DNA of 64,000 bases from Gluconobacter wancherniae NBRC 103581 (GCF_007988885.1 NZ_BJUZ01000002.1:186001-250000), one strand, 5' to 3'. Shown: positions 25,155-34,554, counted from the first letter of the stretch. Program-made: numbers and translations. The notes: a model not told the origin generated them from the letters alone.

Positions 25155-26753
25155 TTACCAGCCTGCTACGGCGCCATCACTTCTGGGATCTGTGGCGCCT
25201 TCCAGTCGGCCATTCTCGTGCCGTATGATTGCACCGGCGTGCCCCATCAGCATTGAGAGGGCCGGAAGCTCTTCAATTTCATGTCCGGCAGTGCGTAATG
25301 CGGAAATGACGGCCGGATCAAATCCCGGTTCTATTTTTAGGGACGTGCTGCCATGACCCCATATGCGTCCTAGCAGCCAACGCGGGCGGGAAATGGCTTC
25401 CTGTAGGGGCGTGCCGTAATGGATATGGCGGCTGAAAATTGTCGCCTGCGTCTGTGGTTGGCCTTCGCCGCCCATCGTTCCGTAGACCATTAATCGTCCA
25501 TCGTTGAGGCGGGCTGCTGCCGGGTTCAGTGTGTGGAAGGGTTTTGCGCCCGGTGTAAGGGCGTTCCAGCCTCCTGATGTCAGACGGAAGGAGCTGCCGC
25601 GATTTTGCCAGAGCAGCCCGCTTTCTGGCAGCATCACGCCAGAGCCGAACTCGAAATACAGACTTTGGATCATGCTTACGGATAGGCCCGAGCTGTCGAT
25701 CGCTCCCATCCATGTCGTATCGCCCCATTGGGTTTTTTCGTTCCACGGATAGGCGTGATTCATGGAAATACGATCGGCCATATCCGTGAGGCTGGTGGGG
25801 TCACTCAGGAGTGCGCGGGCATTTGCTTCTGATGTGGGGCGACCATCGACCTCTGTGTTGCGGTAGCGAAAGGCCTGTTTTGTGGCTTCGACTATGCCGT
25901 GAATATGTTCGTAGCTGTCTACATTTTCACGGTTCAGGCCAAGGCGGTCAAAGAGTGACAGAATGAGCAGGGAAGCGACGCCCTGAGTTGGTGGTGCGGT
26001 GTTGTAGAGGCGACCCCAGGAAGTTTCTGTCTCAAGGGGGAGGCCGGTTGTTGCTTGATGGTTCAGGAGATCTGACAGGCGGACGGGGCTTCCCGCAGCT
26101 GCCAGATCGGCAGCGATCATGCGCGCTAGCGGGCCTTCATAAAAGCTCCGCAGGCCATGTGTGGCGAGGTGCCTGAGGGTTTGTGCAAGGGCTGGGTTTT
26201 TGCGGATGTCGCCCTCGACCAGAGGAATGGTGTCTGACAATAATGCCTGACGAAAGGCATTGTTGTCAGAAAGTTCGTGTTTTTTTTCTCGCAACAGGCC
26301 AGCTTCGCTGGACGTCACCACGCGGCCGTTTTCGGCGTAGTGAGTGGCATCTCGCAACAACCGCTCCAGCGGGAGGGGTGTTTGTATTTTGGAGCTCTCA
26401 CGAAGAGCGGCTTCCCAGCTCGATACAGCTCCCGCCACGGTGTTTGCTGCGAACCCGCCCCGCCAAGGGATCGTTTTGTGTCCGGCTTGCTCGTAAAAAT
26501 CGTTGGTAGCGGCTTGTGCGAGCTTTCCGCAGGCATCAATGGCAAGTGTGCGTCCGTCTGGAAACGCAATGAGCCAGAAAGCATCTCCACCGAGGCCCGT
26601 CATGTGTGGATAGACGGCTGAGAGTGTTGAAGCTGTGGCGATAATAGCCTCGATGGCGGTGCCGCCATCCTTCAGAACGTCCAGACCGGCCTGACTGGCC
26701 AGATGGTGTGGGGATGTGACCATCCCGCGTAATGAGTTTGAAGTATGCACCAT
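25155..26753 (-). CDS. hpxW: HpxW-like oxamate amidohydrolase (gamma-glutamyltransferase family)
   Basis: A 532-residue Ntn-hydrolase of the gamma-glutamyltransferase family, expected to cleave itself before a nucleophile threonine. The likely nucleophile is in QWGDTTWMGAID near residue 345. The N-terminal GLGGDAFWLIAF and the GSSFRLTSGG and GTMGGEGQPQTQ blocks also fit. There is no signal peptide, unlike periplasmic glutathione-cleaving members. This and the neighbouring hpxXYZ-like and allantoate genes point to HpxW, which in Klebsiella turns oxamate into oxalate and ammonia. A general gamma-glutamyl role is the alternative. It is the downstream partner of the LysR gene, 11 bp away. Confidence 0.82.
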   Translation of the reverse strand: MVHTSNSLRGMVTSPHHLASQAGLDVLKDGGTAIEAIIATASTLSAVYPHMTGLGGDAFWLIAFPDGRTLAIDACGKLAQAATNDFYEQAGHKTIPWRGGFAANTVAGAVSSWEAALRESSKIQTPLPLERLLRDATHYAENGRVVTSSEAGLLREKKHELSDNNAFRQALLSDTIPLVEGDIRKNPALAQTLRHLATHGLRSFYEGPLARMIAADLAAAGSPVRLSDLLNHQATTGLPLETETSWGRLYNTAPPTQGVASLLILSLFDRLGLNRENVDSYEHIHGIVEATKQAFRYRNTEVDGRPTSEANARALLSDPTSLTDMADRISMNHAYPWNEKTQWGDTTWMGAIDSSGLSVSMIQSLYFEFGSGVMLPESGLLWQNRGSSFRLTSGGWNALTPGAKPFHTLNPAAARLNDGRLMVYGTMGGEGQPQTQATIFSRHIHYGTPLQEAISRPRWLLGRIWGHGSTSLKIEPGFDPAVISALRTAGHEIEELPALSMLMGHAGAIIRHENGRLEGATDPRSDGAVAGW

Positions 26754-26764
26754 GTCGTCGGCTT

Positions 26765-27646
26765 TCAGGTCTGGGATGTCATGACGGCGGGAGCGATATG
26801 GTCCTGCAGGACCTGTGTCAGAAGTTCCTCGGGACCCTGGGCTGTCTGGTGGCGTGTTGAGGCAATGAATTCCACGTCTGGAAGGGCTGGCAGTATGCCC
26901 GACGCGCAGGGGGTTATGAGTTTGTTGCCCGTGAGGAAGGCGGGTTGAGCGGTGATGCCATAACCTGCGCGCACGGCTGCCAGAATAGCGCTGAGGCTGT
27001 CACTCGTGAACGCCAGATGCCAAGGACGGCCTGCGCGATTCAAGGCTTCTATGGCCAGACGTCTGGTGACGCTTCCATCAGGGAACGTGACGAGAGGCAG
27101 GGAGTCCTCTGAGGATGGAAGCATGCCGTCGGGTGAGTACCAGCGCAGGCGTTCCGTCCAGAGTTTGCGGCCATGTGTGTCTGTGGAGCGGCGCATCCCG
27201 CACAGCAGGTCGATGGAGGATTCTTCTAGGAGCTTTGCGAGGTTTGCACTGAGGCCCACTGTCAGAGTGACTTTAAGCAAGGGGTGTGCAGCGCGAAACA
27301 TCCCCAGAATTTCGGGGAAACGAGTCAGCAGAAGATCTTCTGTAACGCCCAGGCGGATTGTGCCTCGTGGTGTGTCTTTGCTGAAGCGTGAGAGGATTTC
27401 GTCCTCGCACTGGAGCAGTTTTCGCGCGAGAAGAATCAGTTGCTGCCCGCTTTCCGTCAGGCGCACGCTTTTCGTGCTGCGGGCCAGAAGGCGTGTACCT
27501 AATACATCTTCCAGCTTGCTGATATGCTGGCTGATCGTGGACTGGCTGACACCCTGCATCTGCGCGGCAGATGTGAAATGCAGCGTCTCCGCAACGGCGA
27601 GAAACGATCTCAGATGAAACGGATCAAGATGCGACTGATCATTCAT
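26765..27646 (-). CDS. LysR-family transcriptional regulator
   Basis: A 293-residue regulator with the usual N-terminal helix-turn-helix, LRSFLAVAETLHFTSAAQMQGVSQSTISQHISKLE, at residues 10-45 and an effector-binding domain behind it. The frame is open far upstream, but ATG 27646 gives the standard LysR start; ATG 27670 adds eight residues. Neither has a good ribosome site. It is divergent from the allantoate amidohydrolase gene and 11 bp ahead of hpxW, so it probably controls both sides. The co-inducer would be a ureide or oxalurate, which is inference. Confidence 0.9.
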   Translation of the reverse strand: MNDQSHLDPFHLRSFLAVAETLHFTSAAQMQGVSQSTISQHISKLEDVLGTRLLARSTKSVRLTESGQQLILLARKLLQCEDEILSRFSKDTPRGTIRLGVTEDLLLTRFPEILGMFRAAHPLLKVTLTVGLSANLAKLLEESSIDLLCGMRRSTDTHGRKLWTERLRWYSPDGMLPSSEDSLPLVTFPDGSVTRRLAIEALNRAGRPWHLAFTSDSLSAILAAVRAGYGITAQPAFLTGNKLITPCASGILPALPDVEFIASTRHQTAQGPEELLTQVLQDHIAPAVMTSQT

Positions 27647-27751
27647 ATAAATATGTGAAGGCAAATTCATTGGCCGGTCAACTTGATCTGATGCCGGTAT
27701 GAGCGCAAACTTCCACCGAAAATGACACTTGGCGCACAGACGGGAGAGAGC

Positions 27752-28990
27752 ATGACCAGTCATGGGGGAAGGGCGGTCGAAAGATGCAGGATTCTGGCGA
27801 GCGCACCCTTCAGCGAAATGGAAGGCGGCCTGTTTCGTTTCTGGCTTGGAGATGCATACCGCAAAGCCCTCGAGCAGGTGCGGATATGGATGGAAGAAGC
27901 GGGGATGTCTGTGCGCATCGATGCTGCCGGCTCTATCATCGGTCGCTATGAGGCGCTGACACCTGATGCGCCTGCCCTGATGACGGGCTCCCACCTTGAT
28001 ACTGTGCGCAATGGTGGCGCCTATGACGGTATTTTGGGCGTAATGCTCGGGATCGAGATGGTTGCAGCCTTGAATTCAGACGGAATTCGGATGCCTTTCG
28101 CGATAGAAGTGGTGGGTTTTGGAGATGAGGAAGGGTCGCGTTTCCCGGCGCCAATGCTGTGTTCGCGCACAATGGCCGGGCAGGTGGATACCGTTCCATC
28201 CGCTATCGTAGACGCTCAAGGCAAGAGTATTGCTCAGGCCATGGAAGATTACGGGCTGGACCCGGCGCTTCTTAAAAATGCGGTGCGTCAGAAGGGCGAG
28301 ATTCTGGCATTTATTGAAGCGCATATTGAGCAGGGCCCCTGCCTGGAAGCAGAAGACGGGTCTTTGGGTGTGGTCAGTGCAATTGCTGCTCAGACCCGTC
28401 AGCGTGTGCGGATTTATGGGCAGGCAGATCATGCGGGAACCACCCCCATGACATTACGGCGTGATGCGCTGGCCGCCGCGGCAGAGGTGGTTTCCGCAGT
28501 TGAGCGGATTGGTGTTGCTTCGGGGGAGAACCATGTTGCTACCGTAGGCTTTCTGGAGGTGCATCCGAATGTCTCGAACGTCATTCCGGGGGAAGTACGT
28601 TTTTCTCTGGACATGAGAGCTGAAACGGAAGCCCAGCGTGACCGGATGGTACTGCAAATTCAGGAAGAAATACGGAATATCGTAGCACGCCGTGGGCTGA
28701 AAGCGTCATTTGAGCAGAGCCATTTTCTGCCGAGTGCTGCGTGTACGCCTGAGATGGTGAGTCAGCTTGAAAAGGCGGTTTCCAGTGTTACAGGGCGTCC
28801 TGCTTCCCGCCTTCTGAGCGGTGCCGGACATGATGCGATGGCGATGGTCCATCTGTGTCCGATGGCCATGCTGTTTATTCGCAGTCCTGGCGGTCTGAGC
28901 CATCATCCGGATGAAGATGTCCGGGTTGAAGATGTTGAGCTGGCCCATCGTGCCCTGCTTGCTTTTGTCAAGGAGTTCCACTTGTCGTGA
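27752..28990 (+). CDS. allC: Allantoate amidohydrolase (M20 zinc family)
   Basis: A 412-residue metal-dependent amidohydrolase of the allantoate/N-carbamoyl amino acid hydrolase group. Metal ligands are in TGSHLDTVRNGGAYDGILG near residues 80-95, the acidic GFGDEEGSRFP near 120-130, EAHIEQGPCLE near 190 and the closing HHPDEDV near 390. ATG 27752 is favoured by GGGAGAG just upstream over ATG 27722. It would convert allantoate to ureidoglycine with release of CO2 and ammonia. The next gene overlaps its stop and encodes the enzyme that uses ureidoglycine, which makes allantoate more likely than another carbamoyl substrate. Confidence 0.85.
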   Translation: MTSHGGRAVERCRILASAPFSEMEGGLFRFWLGDAYRKALEQVRIWMEEAGMSVRIDAAGSIIGRYEALTPDAPALMTGSHLDTVRNGGAYDGILGVMLGIEMVAALNSDGIRMPFAIEVVGFGDEEGSRFPAPMLCSRTMAGQVDTVPSAIVDAQGKSIAQAMEDYGLDPALLKNAVRQKGEILAFIEAHIEQGPCLEAEDGSLGVVSAIAAQTRQRVRIYGQADHAGTTPMTLRRDALAAAAEVVSAVERIGVASGENHVATVGFLEVHPNVSNVIPGEVRFSLDMRAETEAQRDRMVLQIQEEIRNIVARRGLKASFEQSHFLPSAACTPEMVSQLEKAVSSVTGRPASRLLSGAGHDAMAMVHLCPMAMLFIRSPGGLSHHPDEDVRVEDVELAHRALLAFVKEFHLS

Positions 28991-30207
28991 CCCTGTCTTT
29001 CAGCCAGATTGATCCTCCTTCCCGTCTGTTAATGGGGGCGGGTCCTGCCAACGTGCATCCCCGTATCCTGCGCGCCATGGCAGCGGACGTGATTGGGCAG
29101 ATGGACCCGGAAATGACGGCCTACATGGATGAGACAATGGCGCTCTACCGTGAGGTTTTCCGGACGAAGAACAAGCAGACGCTGTTGGTCAACGGATCTG
29201 CGCGTTCGGCGATTGAGGCAGCGCTTGTCTCGCTCGTCACTCCGGGCATGAAGGTTGTTATTCCGCGTATTGGCCGATTTGGTCTGCTGCTGACAGAAAT
29301 TGTATCCCGATGTGGGGGTGTGCCTTGCACGATTGATGTTGAGTGGGGGCAGGTCGTGCGCCCTGAACAAGTTGAAGCGGCGATCATTGAGCATAGGCCG
29401 GGGCTGGTTGCGGCTGTTCATGGGGATACATCCACCACGACCGCGCAGCCTCTCGCCGACATCGGGGCGATCTGTCGTCGTCATGATGTGCTGTTCTATG
29501 TTGATGCAACGGCTACGCTGGGTGGTATGGAGTTTGAAACTGATGCCTGGGGCATCGACGTTGCGACGGCAGGGCTTCAGAAATGTCTGGGTGGGCCGCC
29601 GGGCTCTGCGCCTATCACGCTATCGGATCGCGCAGTGGCGGCTGTTCTTGCGCGACGCCATGATGAGGCTGGAATTGCGACTGGCCAGCCGCAGGGTGAG
29701 GGGCCGGTCATCCATTCGAATTATTTCGATCTGGCGATGCTGATGAATTACTGGTCCCCTGCCAGAATGAATCACCATACCGAGGCAACCTCCATGCTCT
29801 ATGCCTCACGCGAAGCTGCGCGGATTGTGGTAGAGGAAGGTGTCGCTGCGCGTGTTGAGCGCCATACGCGTGCGGGGCGCGCAATGGTGGCGGGGCTGCG
29901 GGCGATGGGTCTGCAGATCTATGGGGACGATGCGACCCGAATGTCCAACGTAACGGGGGTCTGGGTTCCTGAGGGTGTGGACAACGCCCGGGTGCGGGAG
30001 CAGATGCGGCAGGATTTTGAGATCGAAATCGTCTCGTCTTTCGGGCCATTGACCGGCAAGATCTGGCGGATTGGTGCGATGGGTGTGAACGCTCAGAAAC
30101 ACAAGGTCCTGCTGACCCTTGGAGCATTTGAGGCTGTGTTGGCCGGAGAAGGTTTCAAGCTGCCACGTGGTGCGGGTGTGGACGCTGCAAGGGAAGCCTG
30201 GGGCTAG
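28987..30207 (+). CDS. pucG: (S)-ureidoglycine-glyoxylate aminotransferase, PucG type
   Basis: A 406-residue fold-type I PLP enzyme of the alanine-glyoxylate aminotransferase group. The glycine-rich start LLMGAGPANVHPRIL, VNGSARSAIEAAL near residue 70, the aspartate in FYVDATATLGG near 172 and the PLP lysine in TAGLQKCLGGPPGS near 198 are present. The SNYFDL segment near 242 is typical of the group. GTG 28987 overlaps the allC stop (GTGA). Moving the amino group of ureidoglycine to glyoxylate gives oxalurate and glycine, and oxalurate is the expected substrate of the hpxXYZ-like genes at 21 kb. Plain serine or alanine-glyoxylate transfer is the alternative. Confidence 0.86.
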   Translation: MTLSFSQIDPPSRLLMGAGPANVHPRILRAMAADVIGQMDPEMTAYMDETMALYREVFRTKNKQTLLVNGSARSAIEAALVSLVTPGMKVVIPRIGRFGLLLTEIVSRCGGVPCTIDVEWGQVVRPEQVEAAIIEHRPGLVAAVHGDTSTTTAQPLADIGAICRRHDVLFYVDATATLGGMEFETDAWGIDVATAGLQKCLGGPPGSAPITLSDRAVAAVLARRHDEAGIATGQPQGEGPVIHSNYFDLAMLMNYWSPARMNHHTEATSMLYASREAARIVVEEGVAARVERHTRAGRAMVAGLRAMGLQIYGDDATRMSNVTGVWVPEGVDNARVREQMRQDFEIEIVSSFGPLTGKIWRIGAMGVNAQKHKVLLTLGAFEAVLAGEGFKLPRGAGVDAAREAWG

Positions 30208-30249
30208 ACCTGTTTTGTAAGTATGTTGTCTTTGCTCTGACGTGAATTC

Positions 30250-30276
30250 CCGTCGGCACACCGGTTGTGCCGACGG
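30250..30276. terminator. Perfect inverted repeat between pucG and dnaB
   Basis: An 11-bp stem (CCGTCGGCACA with TGTGCCGACGG) and five-base loop CCGGT between two convergent genes. There is no T run on either side, so it may act as a Rho-independent-like pause or roadblock. Confidence 0.6.
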
Positions 30277-30316
30277 AGGGTGGTCTGCCTATACTCGGAT
30301 TTGTGCAGCTGAATGC

Positions 30317-31834
30317 CTATTCGTGGATCATGTCGAGGTCGTTGAAGCGGGTGAATTCGCCTTCGAAGTAGAGATGGATCGTTCCCGTCGGCCCGTGACG
30401 CTGCTTTTCGAGGATCAGTTCTGCTTTGTTATGGACGAGTGCCATTTTTCGTTGCCACTCTTCGGTGGCGATCTGGAATTTGTCCGTGCTGTCGTAAGCA
30501 CTTTCCTTCGGCATGCGCTGCTGCAGGTAATATTCATCGCGGTAGACGAACATCACGGCGTCAGCATCCTGCTCGATGGAGCCGGATTCACGAAGATCAG
30601 AGAGCATGGGGCGCTTGTCTTCGCGTGACTCGACCTGACGGGAGAGCTGGGACAGTGCGATGACGGGAACCGAGAGTTCCTTGGCGATTGCCTTGAGACC
30701 CTGTGTAATCATGGAAATTTCGAGCACACGGTTATCCGGTTTCGTGCCGATGGCCGGACGCATGAGCTGAAGATAGTCGACGACGACGAGGCTCAGGCCT
30801 TTTGTTCGTGCGAGGCGTCGGCAGCGGGTTCGCATTGCTGACAGGGAGATGGCCGGAGTGTCATCGATATGAAGGGGCAGGCGCTGGAGTTCGCGGGAGA
30901 CGCGTACGAAGCGATCAAACTCTTTCTGGCCGATGTCGCCACGACGGATACGCTCACCTGAGACTTCGGCCTGTTCAGACAGAATACGGGTTGCCAGCTG
31001 CTCGGACGACATTTCTAGTGAGAAGATTGCAACAGCACCCTTGGGGGGAACGCCTTCGTCTTCGGCATCACGCAGTAGGGCGCGTGCCGCTGAGAAAGCG
31101 ACTTTGGTTGCAAGTGCGGTTTTGCCCATTGCAGGACGACCGGCAAGAATGATGAGATCGGAAGGGTGAAGGCCGCCTGTGCGCTTGTCAAAATCGCGTA
31201 GGCCGGAGGTGAGCCCCACGACATCGCCGGAGCGGTGGAATGCTTTTTCAGCAACGTCGATCGCACCCGTTAGGGCTTTGCCGAAAGAGACGAACCCACC
31301 TTCCTGACCTTTATCGGTGGCGAGCTTGAAAAGTGCCTCTTCGGAGGCTGCGATCTGGTCCACGCCGTCCAGATCGGGGCGCGCACCGAAGGCGTTGTTG
31401 ACGACGTTTTCGCCAATGTCGATCAGTTGTCGTCGCACCCATGCATCGTGAATGACGCGGCCATAATCGCCAGCATTGACGATGCCTACCATGGCAGTCA
31501 GCAGGCGTGCGAGATATGCGGGTCCACCGGCCGCATTGAGCAGTCCGGTATGTTCGAATTCGGCACGCATTGTGACAGGGTCTGCAAGCTGGCCGCGTTC
31601 GATCCGGCGGGCAACGGCTTCGTAAATCCGGCCGTTGACCTCGTCCGAGAAATGCGAAGGTTCCAGAAAGTCTGAAACGCGCTCGTAGGCTTTGTTGTTG
31701 GTTAGGATGGCGCCAAGAAGGGCCTGTTCTGCTGCCTGACTCGCAGGAGGAGAACGGCGCAGAAGGGCACCCAGGCCATCCTTGGGGCTGGTTTCCGACA
31801 CGGGGGAGGATGTTGGCGATTCGATCATATTCAC
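30317..31834 (-). CDS. dnaB: Replicative DNA helicase DnaB
   Basis: The hexameric 5'-3' helicase that unwinds DNA at the replication fork and binds primase. The 505-residue protein has the N-terminal scaffold domain (SQAAEQALLGAIL near 32) and the RecA-like core with Walker A GRPAMGKTALA near 233. It also has the FSLEMSSEQLATRILSEQ block near 270, LVVVDYLQLM near 345, and LSQLSRQVESREDKRP with DLRESGSIEQDADAV near 390-420. Length is normal and there is no intein. It converges with pucG. Its upstream region of about 130 bp is shared with the small ORF at 31961. Confidence 0.97.
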   Translation of the reverse strand: MNMIESPTSSPVSETSPKDGLGALLRRSPPASQAAEQALLGAILTNNKAYERVSDFLEPSHFSDEVNGRIYEAVARRIERGQLADPVTMRAEFEHTGLLNAAGGPAYLARLLTAMVGIVNAGDYGRVIHDAWVRRQLIDIGENVVNNAFGARPDLDGVDQIAASEEALFKLATDKGQEGGFVSFGKALTGAIDVAEKAFHRSGDVVGLTSGLRDFDKRTGGLHPSDLIILAGRPAMGKTALATKVAFSAARALLRDAEDEGVPPKGAVAIFSLEMSSEQLATRILSEQAEVSGERIRRGDIGQKEFDRFVRVSRELQRLPLHIDDTPAISLSAMRTRCRRLARTKGLSLVVVDYLQLMRPAIGTKPDNRVLEISMITQGLKAIAKELSVPVIALSQLSRQVESREDKRPMLSDLRESGSIEQDADAVMFVYRDEYYLQQRMPKESAYDSTDKFQIATEEWQRKMALVHNKAELILEKQRHGPTGTIHLYFEGEFTRFNDLDMIHE

Positions 31835-31960
31835 TGGGTGATCTTAGCACTGGGGGCCACCGTAAGCAGCGTATGAAATGGCATCCTGTTAGTGAGCTGA
31901 TGCGTTGGGATATGTGAAACCCCCGGGAAATGGCGCTTCAGCCAGCAGAAAGGAAAAACC

Positions 31961-32254
31961 ATGGTTGATTCCAAGGATTTCCACGCGAGTCTCAAGGCTG
32001 CAAAACCGCCTGAGCGTCTGAATCGTGTTCAGCAGGCATTGTGGTGGGCCGGACGGCGGGACTGGGCACGTGCACATGAGATAGTTCAGAAGGCCGAAGG
32101 CACGAGGGACTGTGACCGTGTCCACGCTTTCCTGCATCGACAGGAAGGGGATCTGTCCAATGCGCGTTACTGGTATCGTCAGGCTGACGCACGAATGCCG
32201 GATGTGAGTATTCAGGAGGAATGGACTGAACTGGTTCGTCTTTACGTACGGTGA
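31961..32254 (+). CDS. Conserved hypothetical protein, TPR-like
   Basis: A 97-residue soluble protein rich in tryptophan and arginine, with AAKPPERLNRVQQALWWAGRRDWARAHEIVQKAEG followed by a second helix pair HAFLHRQEGDLSNARYWYRQADARMP. The two helix pairs look like a short tetratricopeptide unit. AAGGAAA lies seven bases before the ATG. Similar small proteins are common in alphaproteobacteria, but I know of no assigned function. It is divergent from dnaB. Confidence 0.72.
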   Translation: MVDSKDFHASLKAAKPPERLNRVQQALWWAGRRDWARAHEIVQKAEGTRDCDRVHAFLHRQEGDLSNARYWYRQADARMPDVSIQEEWTELVRLYVR

Positions 32255-32322
32255 CAGTCTGAGAGAATGCCTTCAGTGGAATCATGCTTCTGATTTAAGC
32301 GGAATTCCGGAAGGGTGAATGT

Positions 32323-33171
32323 ATGACGATTGAATTGGCTTTTCATCAGGTTGATGTGTTTGCGGCAAGCCCGTTCAAAGGTAATCCGCTGGCTGTCGTT
32401 GTTGGTGCAGACGGTCTGACGGACGTTCAGATGACCGTAATCGCCAATTGGACCAATCTCAGCGAGACGACTTTCCTGCTGAAGCCGACGCATCCTGATG
32501 CTGATTATCGGGTCCGCATTTTTACGCCTCAGAGTGAACTTCCTTTTGCGGGGCACCCGACGCTGGGTACTGCTCATGTCTGGCTGACCTGCGGTGGTGT
32601 GCCTAGAGGCAGTGTTGTAGTTCAGGAATGCCCTGCTGGTTTGGTGCGGGTTCGGACTGACGGAGGCAGGGTGGCGTTTGCAGCCCCTCCGCTTGTGCGA
32701 TCCGGGTCGGTTGAGCCTGCTGATTTGCTGAAGGCGATGGCGGCACTGCGGCTTGCGCCGGAGGCGGTTGTTGCGGCGCAGTGGTGTGACAATAGCCCTG
32801 GGTGGCTTGGGGTGCAGTTACGATCACGCGCCGAAGTGTTGTCTATTCGACCGAATTATCAGGCTTTGGTCGGGCAAAATTTGGGGGTTGTCGGGGCTTG
32901 GGATCCGGCGTTTGACGGTAGCGAGGCGCAATTTGAATTGAGGGCGTTTGTGGGCGCCGAGAACGGATTTGAAGACCCCGTGACAGGAAGCCTGAACGCG
33001 TCGATTGCCCAATGGCTGATCGGGGCGGGAATTGCACCCGCGCAGTATGTTGCCAGTCAGGGGACCACTATGGGACGTGAGGGGCGCGTCATTCTGGAGC
33101 AGAGCGGTTCGGACATCTGGGTGGGTGGTCGTGTTGTGACACGGATTTCAGGAATTATCCGGACCGAATAA
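32323..33171 (+). CDS. PhzF-family isomerase
   Basis: A 282-residue member of the PhzF/diaminopimelate epimerase fold family. The first half has QVDVFAASPFKGNPLAVV near residues 8-25 and the conserved NLSETTFL with its glutamate near 46, then RIFTPQSELPFAGHPTLGTAH near 65-85. The second half repeats the fold with EDPVTGSLNASIAQWL near 218. The mark of the family, GHPT followed by a later DPVTGS, is intact. In phenazine makers PhzF rearranges dihydrohydroxyanthranilate, but no phenazine genes are here, so the substrate is unknown. A terminator follows 26 bp after the stop. Confidence 0.88.
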   Translation: MTIELAFHQVDVFAASPFKGNPLAVVVGADGLTDVQMTVIANWTNLSETTFLLKPTHPDADYRVRIFTPQSELPFAGHPTLGTAHVWLTCGGVPRGSVVVQECPAGLVRVRTDGGRVAFAAPPLVRSGSVEPADLLKAMAALRLAPEAVVAAQWCDNSPGWLGVQLRSRAEVLSIRPNYQALVGQNLGVVGAWDPAFDGSEAQFELRAFVGAENGFEDPVTGSLNASIAQWLIGAGIAPAQYVASQGTTMGREGRVILEQSGSDIWVGGRVVTRISGIIRTE

Positions 33172-33197
33172 TATTCGACGACGCGGAGTTGTTGAGA

Positions 33198-33229
33198 TCC
33201 CTGCCTCGTAGATCGAGGCAGGGAGATTT
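33198..33229 (+). terminator. Terminator after the phzF-like gene
   Basis: A 10-bp perfect stem (CCCTGCCTCG with CGAGGCAGGG), extended by one T-A pair, five-base loop, then a short T-rich stretch. It overlaps the end of the convergent folC region. Confidence 0.75.
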
Positions 33230-34554
33230 TAGTCTGCCTGCCAGCCATCCTGTGCGAGTGCGACGCCTGCCAGATATAGGCTTCCACAAATTAGCACCCG
33301 TGCTTTTGGAGCGTGGGGCAAGGCATTAAGGCGTGCGAGAGCTTCCTGGATCGTCGGGCCCGGCGTTGCGACATTGCCAGATGCGGCGATGATATCTTCA
33401 ACTGGCATGGCAAGATGCTGTCCCGGCTCGGCAACGGCCTGGACGGATGTGGCACGGGAGACGATTGGGGCAAGAAAGCCTGAGGCGTCTTTGCTCTGCT
33501 TGACGCCAGCAATGATATGGATGGGAAGGTCTTTCCACCCGTCCATGACTTTTCCCAGAACCTCACCTGCACCGGGGTTGTGGCCACCGTCCAGATAAAG
33601 CTCCCAGCCTTCCGGGAGCATCTGTGTCAGATTGCCGTGGAGCCTTTGAAGGCGGGCTGCCCAGCGTGTGTTGGCGATTCCGGCATAGGCGGCGTCTGGA
33701 ATTTTGACGTGGCACAGGCGCAGGGCTGCAACGGCCAGTGCTGAATTTTCGATCTGATGCGGGCCCGAGAGGCCGGGTAGAGGAAGCTCGAGTGCTCCGT
33801 CAGCATCTGCATAATGCAGGTGTACGCCGTCTGTGGTGATCGTCACGTCTGTGCCAACAACGCGCAGGGGGGCATTGAGGGATGCAGCTCTTGCGTGGAT
33901 TGTGGCGAGGGCTTCGGGCTTTTGTGCTGCGCAGACCACAGGCACGCCCTGTTTGATGATGCCCGCTTTTTCCCCTGCAATGGCTGAGAGCGTTTCACCG
34001 AGAAATGCCTGATGGTCGAGACTGACGGGTGTGATGACGCAGACGGCCGGGTTAGGAACGACGTTTGTTGCGTCCAGTCTGCCACCAAGCCCGACTTCGA
34101 GAATGACGAGATCTGCCGGAATACGTGAGAACAGGAGCAGGCCTGCAGCGGTCAGGACTTCGAAGACCGTAATTGGGGCGCTGTCGTTTGCGCGCGCGAC
34201 TTCCTCGAACGCTTCGACGAGCAGGTTTTCATCTACCAGCTTGCCTGCCAGACGAAAGCGCTCGCGAATGCTGACAAGATGCGGGCTTGTCATGACGTGG
34301 ACGCGCAGGCCTGCTTCTTCCGCGATGGCGCGGAGATTTGCGCAGGTGCTGCCTTTGCCATTGGTACCCGCCACGTGAATGACGGGGGGTAGTGCGCGCT
34401 CGGGGTGACCAAGCTTTGCCAGAAGGACTTCCAGACGGTCGAGCGAAAGATCGATCAGCTTTGGATAAAGGTCCTGAAGACGAGCGAGGACCGCACCCGG
34501 GCGGCCCTCATACTCACTGGCCAGCTTTACTGGCTCGCCCTTCTGGGTGGCCAT
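33229..34554 (-). CDS. folC: Dihydrofolate synthase/folylpolyglutamate synthase
   Basis: Adds the first glutamate to dihydropteroate and further glutamates to folates, in the cytoplasm. The 441-residue ATP-dependent ligase has the P-loop VAGTNGKGSTCANL near residues 63-76, the LEVGLGGRLDATN loop near 150-162 and the carbamylated-lysine region with TPVSLDHQAFLG near 175-187. A C-terminal YLDGGHNPGA motif near 325 completes it. Its ATG overlaps the accD stop by one base (TGATG), so the two genes are coupled, the common alphaproteobacterial pair. Motifs and length are normal. Confidence 0.95.
   Translation of the reverse strand: MATQKGEPVKLASEYEGRPGAVLARLQDLYPKLIDLSLDRLEVLLAKLGHPERALPPVIHVAGTNGKGSTCANLRAIAEEAGLRVHVMTSPHLVSIRERFRLAGKLVDENLLVEAFEEVARANDSAPITVFEVLTAAGLLLFSRIPADLVILEVGLGGRLDATNVVPNPAVCVITPVSLDHQAFLGETLSAIAGEKAGIIKQGVPVVCAAQKPEALATIHARAASLNAPLRVVGTDVTITTDGVHLHYADADGALELPLPGLSGPHQIENSALAVAALRLCHVKIPDAAYAGIANTRWAARLQRLHGNLTQMLPEGWELYLDGGHNPGAGEVLGKVMDGWKDLPIHIIAGVKQSKDASGFLAPIVSRATSVQAVAEPGQHLAMPVEDIIAASGNVATPGPTIQEALARLNALPHAPKARVLICGSLYLAGVALAQDGWQAD

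Noticed and set aside
25155-26753. Ordinary secreted gamma-glutamyltransferase
   Set aside because: There is no signal peptide and the neighbours are ureide genes; HpxW fits better, although the family alone would allow it.
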